Assembly: GCA_021796055.1 (NCBI GenBank)
Contig: JAJYOS010000464.1
Span: 1-5,713, forward strand
Length of the DNA: 5,713 bases
Reading direction: 5' to 3'
Origin: Bacteroidota bacterium
GTDB taxonomy: Bacteria > Bacteroidota > Kryptoniia > Kryptoniales > JAKASW01
Positions 5,502 through 5,713 of this stretch are shown in pieces. The notes under the pieces are model-generated. The model made no database searches, had not been told where the DNA came from, and saw nothing but the letters and a program-made list of their open reading frames with translations. The translations under genes were made by a program, and so were the position numbers. The first letter of the stretch is position 1; the number at the start of each line of letters is the position of its first letter.

Positions 5502-5530
5502 ATGTCAGCTTCACGGTCCGGGCATAGATT
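5502..5530 (+). promoter_or_regulatory. Tentative promoter of the PepSY gene
   Basis: ATGTCA (5502-5507) and TAGATT (5525-5530) are 17 bases apart and would give a very short leader of about 15 bases carrying the GGAGG site. Each box matches consensus at only four positions, so this is a weak call. Confidence 0.2.
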
Positions 5531-5551
5531 GCTTGAAAAAATGGAGGTCAC

Positions 5552-5713
5552 ATGAAGTTCAAACTTTTGGCGGTGGTGGTACTACTACTTCCCATGGTCG
5601 CTCAAACACAGTCGGGACCAAAAATTTCGAAATCGCAGGCAGAGCGTGCAGCGCTTGCTCAGGTCAAAGGAGGAAGGGTGATCAGCGCCGAACTAAAACA
5701 AGCCAGTGGCAAC
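5552..5713 (+). CDS. Secreted PepSY-domain protein (3' truncated by window edge)
   Basis: The 54 visible codons start MKFKLLAVVVLLLPMVAQTQ, a clear Sec signal peptide: Lys2/Lys4, a hydrophobic core at 5-16 and a likely cut after Ala17. Next comes ISKSQAERAALAQVKGGRVI (25-44), the opening helix and first strand of a PepSY domain. PepSY domains are small extracytoplasmic modules found in peptidase propeptides and as stand-alone periplasmic proteins, thought to bind or inhibit peptidases. A strong GGAGG (5543-5547) lies four bases before the ATG. The last nine codons, AELKQASGN, are base-for-base identical to a stretch of the SDR gene on the other strand. They fit a PepSY strand loosely, but may be an artefact, so the protein is trustworthy only to about residue 45. 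The rest lies outside the window. Confidence 0.85.
   Translation, partial: MKFKLLAVVVLLLPMVAQTQSGPKISKSQAERAALAQVKGGRVISAELKQASGN
5686..5713 (+). repeat. 28-bp inverted repeat, copy at the right edge in the PepSY gene
   Basis: This stretch is the exact reverse complement of plus-strand 4716-4743, about 940 bases away, and runs to the last base of the window. It begins at the third base of PepSY codon 45, and the nine following codons equal SDR codons 48-56. A match this long is not expected by chance, even allowing for similar amino acids. Confidence 0.95.

Larger units (their letters stand above)
4951..5551. other. Gene-free interval between divergent SDR and PepSY genes
   Basis: No convincing coding sequence is found in these 600 bases. 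A 33-codon frame at 5106-5207 has AGGA three bases before its ATG, but the product is not recognisable. A frame at 5340-5555 overlaps the PepSY start by ATGA but has no ribosome-binding site and an arginine-rich, non-protein-like composition. Structure seen includes two TTGACA words (4981-4986, 5020-5025) without good -10 partners, a palindrome CAAATC-GA-GATTTG (5117-5130), and the hairpin at 5396-5435. Confidence 0.5.

Noticed and set aside
5340..5555. 71-codon frame overlapping the PepSY start by ATGA
   Set aside because: The overlap looks like translational coupling, but there is no ribosome-binding site, the frame runs through the 11-bp hairpin, and the Arg/His-rich residues resemble no family.

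Overview
The window fits a bacterium of about 50% GC. The residue patterns of Fmt and the FmdB-type zinc ribbon, plus a degenerate cluster of short C4-TAC-G4 hairpin repeats, remind me of the Bacteroidota/Ignavibacteriota/Chlorobiota group. That placement is from memory of such sequences, not from a search. Most starts are preceded by recognisable Shine-Dalgarno sequences.

Layout: (1) 1-1522, plus strand: the tail of an unidentified gene, then a single-domain rhodanese and methionyl-tRNA formyltransferase (fmt), probably co-transcribed. (2) 1519-1812, minus strand: a FmdB-family zinc-ribbon protein that meets fmt tail to tail; the two TAG stops share one CTAG. (3) 1976-2132: promoter, initiator tRNA-fMet and a perfect 15-bp intrinsic terminator, so the enzyme that formylates Met-tRNAfMet and its tRNA substrate lie about 0.5 kb apart. 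(4) 2143-2433: a GIY-YIG endonuclease gene broken by one frameshift, followed by a 20-bp piece of the same initiator tRNA (19/20 identical). (5) 2569-3546, plus strand: a class I SAM-dependent methyltransferase. (6) 3547-4037: gene-free, with three degenerate hairpin units spaced about 50 bp apart. (7) 4038-4883, minus strand: a short-chain dehydrogenase/reductase with all catalytic residues and a 45-bp inverted repeat just upstream. (8) 4884-5551: gene-free, with a strong 11-bp hairpin. (9) 5552 to the right edge, plus strand: the start of an exported PepSY-domain protein.

The functional links are modest. Fmt and the initiator tRNA act in the same step of translation initiation. The rhodanese may share a transcript with fmt, but nothing here shows a joint role. 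The methyltransferase, SDR and PepSY protein look like unrelated neighbours.

No complete new multi-gene system is visible. The most unusual signals are a 28-bp exact, in-frame inverted match between the SDR gene and the last bases of the window (either a real sequence transfer or an assembly/amplification chimera), and the tRNA-fMet / GIY-YIG / tRNA-fMet-fragment arrangement.
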